The notes under the pieces: generated by a model
The model's database searches: none
The model's input: the letters and a program-made list of their open reading frames with translations, nothing else
What the model was told of the DNA's origin: nothing
Translations under genes and position numbers: made by a program
Assembly (NCBI GenBank): GCA_015661135.1
Contig: JACVXW010000115.1
Coordinates: 1 to 7,284 of the forward strand
From: Chloroflexota bacterium
GTDB lineage: Bacteria; Chloroflexota; Limnocylindria; Limnocylindrales; CSP1-4
DNA: 7,284 bases
Direction: 5' to 3'
Shown here: positions 5,982-7,284 of the stretch, piece after piece
Numbering within the stretch: position 1 is the first letter of the stretch
Layout: each line of letters starts with the position of its first letter

Positions 5982-6836
5982 CTACGCCTCGTCGAGCTCG
6001 TCGGGCTCCTCGACGAACGCTTCGTCCGTAGTGTCCTCCGGGGGCAGGGCGCGCTCGAGATCCATGATCTCCTCGTCCTCGACGTCGTCCTCGAGATCGT
6101 CCTCGAGCTCCTCGTCCTCGCGAACGAGCGTGCCCTTGGTGTACGGCCGAAGGTCCGTGGACTTGGCCGCCGTCGGGAAACTGACCTTGCCGTAGTTGCG
6201 CGGGTCCTGGTAGATCTCCCGGATGATGATCCGGACGTCCACCGCGCCGAGCGAGGTCACGCCGGCCGAGTACTTGTTGCCGTCCGCGATGAGTTTCAGC
6301 AGCCGGGCCGCAACGCGGGGCTCGACCACGCCGATCCGGATCCCGTTGCTCGACGCAATGAGGAGGTTGCCCTCGGGCATCAGCTCGACCGAGTCACCGG
6401 GGTTGACCTGGGCCAGCTTGCGCGGGTCCGGCAGGTCCATCAGGAAGGCGAACCCGGTCTTGCCGGTCTCCTCGACGAAGATCCTGACCGGTGCCTTGCT
6501 GCCCGCGGCCGCGGGAACCGTCTTTTCGCCGGCCGCAACGAGGAGCGTCTTGAGCCGGTCGATGTTCCGCTCGGCGATCCTGTTCGTGGGATCGAGCGCG
6601 AGCGCCGACTGGTAGTGCTCCCGGGCCAGACCGAGCTCGCCCTGTTCCCAGAGCGCCTTCGCGAGGCGATTCTCCGCGTCCGCCTCGGGCCCGAGTTCCA
6701 GGAGCCGGCGGTTCGTGTCCGCGGCTTCGACCCAGCGCCCGGCGGCGGCGTAGGCGATGGCCTGCTCTGCCAGCTGCCGCTTGAGGCGGGTCGTAGCGAT
6801 CGGGCTGGCGGCGTTGTCGGTGTCGGAGAACGTCAC
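5982..6836 (-). CDS. TPR protein with HIRAN-like central region and acidic tail
   Basis: The protein has 284 residues. Two TPR units are visible: about 22-52 (AIAYAAAGRWVEAADTNRRL) and 53-86 (LAKALWEQGELGLAREHYQS), the second with the usual A/G/Y/A/P positions. Residues 115-225 are beta-rich. GIRIGVVEPRVAARLLKLI (165-183) followed by VDVRIIIREIYQ (199-210) resembles the pattern of HIRAN domains, which bind DNA ends in some proteins; this is a pattern impression only. Residues 239-284 are almost entirely Glu/Asp with few hydrophobics and are likely disordered. No signal peptide or membrane helix is seen, so it is likely a cytosolic scaffold or adaptor. It starts with GTG (6836), since no in-frame ATG exists nearby and AAAGGA lies 10 bases upstream. 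It is preceded by its own promoter and followed after 55 bp by the methylase-like gene, so the two may form one transcript. Confidence 0.88.
   Translation of the reverse strand: MTFSDTDNAASPIATTRLKRQLAEQAIAYAAAGRWVEAADTNRRLLELGPEADAENRLAKALWEQGELGLAREHYQSALALDPTNRIAERNIDRLKTLLVAAGEKTVPAAAGSKAPVRIFVEETGKTGFAFLMDLPDPRKLAQVNPGDSVELMPEGNLLIASSNGIRIGVVEPRVAARLLKLIADGNKYSAGVTSLGAVDVRIIIREIYQDPRNYGKVSFPTAAKSTDLRPYTKGTLVREDEELEDDLEDDVEDEEIMDLERALPPEDTTDEAFVEEPDELDEA
6076..6111. repeat. 12-bp tandem repeat encoding the acidic tail
   Basis: Three imperfect copies of a TCCTCGASNTCS-like unit lie at 6076-6087, 6088-6099 and 6100-6111 on the plus strand, with related sequence on both sides. On the coding strand each copy gives a Leu/Val-Glu-Asp-Asp or similar tetrapeptide. 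The repeat explains the acidic tail and could vary in copy number by slippage without changing the frame. Confidence 0.75.
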
Positions 6837-6846
6837 GGAGGATGGA

Positions 6847-6852
6847 TCCTTT
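6847..6852 (-). promoter_or_regulatory. Ribosome binding site supporting the GTG start of the TPR gene
   Basis: AAAGGA on the minus strand is followed by 10 bases and the GTG at 6836. No in-frame ATG competes nearby. Confidence 0.5.
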
Positions 6853-6910
6853 CAGGTCGGCGGTTCACGCCCGGCAGGTTGCTGCCATGCGGTTCGTGCC
6901 GGGCGGGTCG

Positions 6911-6933
6911 AGCCGGCGGGCGTTGTACCGGCT
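6911..6933 (-). promoter_or_regulatory. Stem-loop at the start of the TPR gene leader
   Basis: AGCCGG (minus, 6928-6933) pairs with CCGGCT (6911-6916) across an 11-base loop. It would form at the very 5' end of the predicted transcript. It could protect the message or be an operator, and a chance origin in GC-rich DNA is possible. Confidence 0.35.
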
Positions 6934-6937
6934 TGGC

Positions 6938-6966
6938 TTTCTAGCACCGGTATCGCCGGCCGTCAA
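6938..6966 (-). promoter_or_regulatory. Extended -10 promoter of the TPR gene
   Basis: TTGACG (6961-6966) and TAGAAA (6938-6943) are separated by exactly 17 bp, and the -10 is preceded by TGC (6944-6946), the extended -10 signature. Transcription would start near 6931 and leave a leader of about 95 bases. This is the strongest promoter-like sequence in the window and probably also serves the methylase-like gene downstream. Confidence 0.6.
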
Positions 6967-7012
6967 ATGGTCGGCCGGTCCCGTGCTGGGGATCGCCCGG
7001 TCGCGCCCGGTT

Positions 7013-7284
7013 TCAGCCACGCAGGCGAAGGCCCCAGGCCACCACGACGAGCCCGAGGATGGCGAGCAGGGCGGCCTCCCAGATCCGCCGCGGATCGCGT
7101 CGGCGCGTCGGAACGCCGGTATGGATCGCGTCCCACAGGTACAGGACGACGACCAGAAGGGCCGGGCCAAGCAGGCGCGGGATCTCCATCGCCCGCAGCG
7201 CCACCGCGGCGATCGCCACGACGAGCGCGCTCGTCAGGGCGAACCAGGCGACATCGCGAAGGTTCGACGATCGAAGCGCCGGTG
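7013..7284 (-). CDS. Membrane protein of unknown family, C-terminal 89 residues (start outside the window)
   Basis: The frame is open from the right edge to the TGA at 7013-7015. A GTG at 7219 could serve as a start, but it falls inside the hydrophobic stretch DVAWFALTSALVVAIAAVAL, so I infer that the gene begins outside the window. Three likely membrane helices are visible: about residues 10-32 of the visible part, LLGPALLVVVLYLWDAI, and WEAALLAILGLVVVAWGL. An arginine-rich loop (PTRRRDPRR) lies between the second and third and, by the positive-inside rule, is cytoplasmic. The protein ends RLRG. I do not recognise the family. Between its stop and the next gene no clear terminator is seen, only a GC-rich stretch with an 8-bp direct repeat (6994-7001 and 7004-7011). 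Confidence 0.6.
   Translation of the reverse strand, partial: PALRSSNLRDVAWFALTSALVVAIAAVALRAMEIPRLLGPALLVVVLYLWDAIHTGVPTRRRDPRRIWEAALLAILGLVVVAWGLRLRG

Noticed and set aside
5796..6944. 382-codon plus-strand open frame opposite the TPR gene
   Set aside because: It is a shadow frame: the opposite strand has clear TPR units, a promoter and an RBS.
6994..7011. 8-bp direct repeat CGCCCGGT spaced 10 bp after the membrane protein stop
   Set aside because: Only two copies exist, with no hairpin and no link to another feature. It is not enough for a terminator or binding site call.

Overview
The window is GC-rich DNA (my impression is about 68-70% G+C) with five genes, all on the minus strand. Gene order in the direction of transcription is: membrane protein (cut by the right edge), TPR protein with an acidic tail, a large DNA-methylase-like gene, a DUF885 peptidase-like protein, and a class III aminotransferase (cut by the left edge). 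The gene set, base composition and protein style suggest a Chloroflexota bacterium, perhaps a Limnocylindria-like lineage or an uncultured relative. That placement rests on impression, not on any marker gene. No rRNA, tRNA, CRISPR array, transposase, integrase or attachment site is visible.

Right end (7284 to 6837): the C-terminal 89 residues of a protein with about three membrane helices end at 7013. They are followed by 176 bp holding a well-formed extended -10 promoter (TTGACG, 17 bp, TAGAAA) and a leader hairpin in front of the GTG-started TPR gene. That gene (5982-6836) encodes two TPR units, a beta-rich central domain that recalls HIRAN domains, and a strongly acidic tail written in 12-bp repeats.

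Middle (5926 to 3124): this is the most unusual gene here. Read across one extra base near 4944-4947, it gives a 933-residue protein. Its order is a methyltransferase-like fold with a weak SAM motif, an inserted Zn-ribbon, a QPP motif where DPPY would be expected, a low-complexity linker, a winged-helix-like stretch, and a C-terminal domain with the D...FEVE pattern of a PD-(D/E)XK-like nuclease module. As given, the reading frame is broken, by mutation or by a sequencing or assembly error. It is the best candidate in the window for an undescribed DNA-modifying or DNA-defence protein.

Left part (3123 to 1): a short gap with two overlapping, mutually exclusive GC hairpins separates the methylase-like gene from a DUF885 protein (1375-3048). 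A 264-bp lower-GC spacer with a possible promoter and a strong ribosome binding site then leads into a glutamate-1-semialdehyde aminomutase-like PLP enzyme (1-1110). The TPR and methylase-like genes are close enough (55 bp) to be co-transcribed. I see no evidence that the aminotransferase and DUF885 genes belong to the same pathway as the others.
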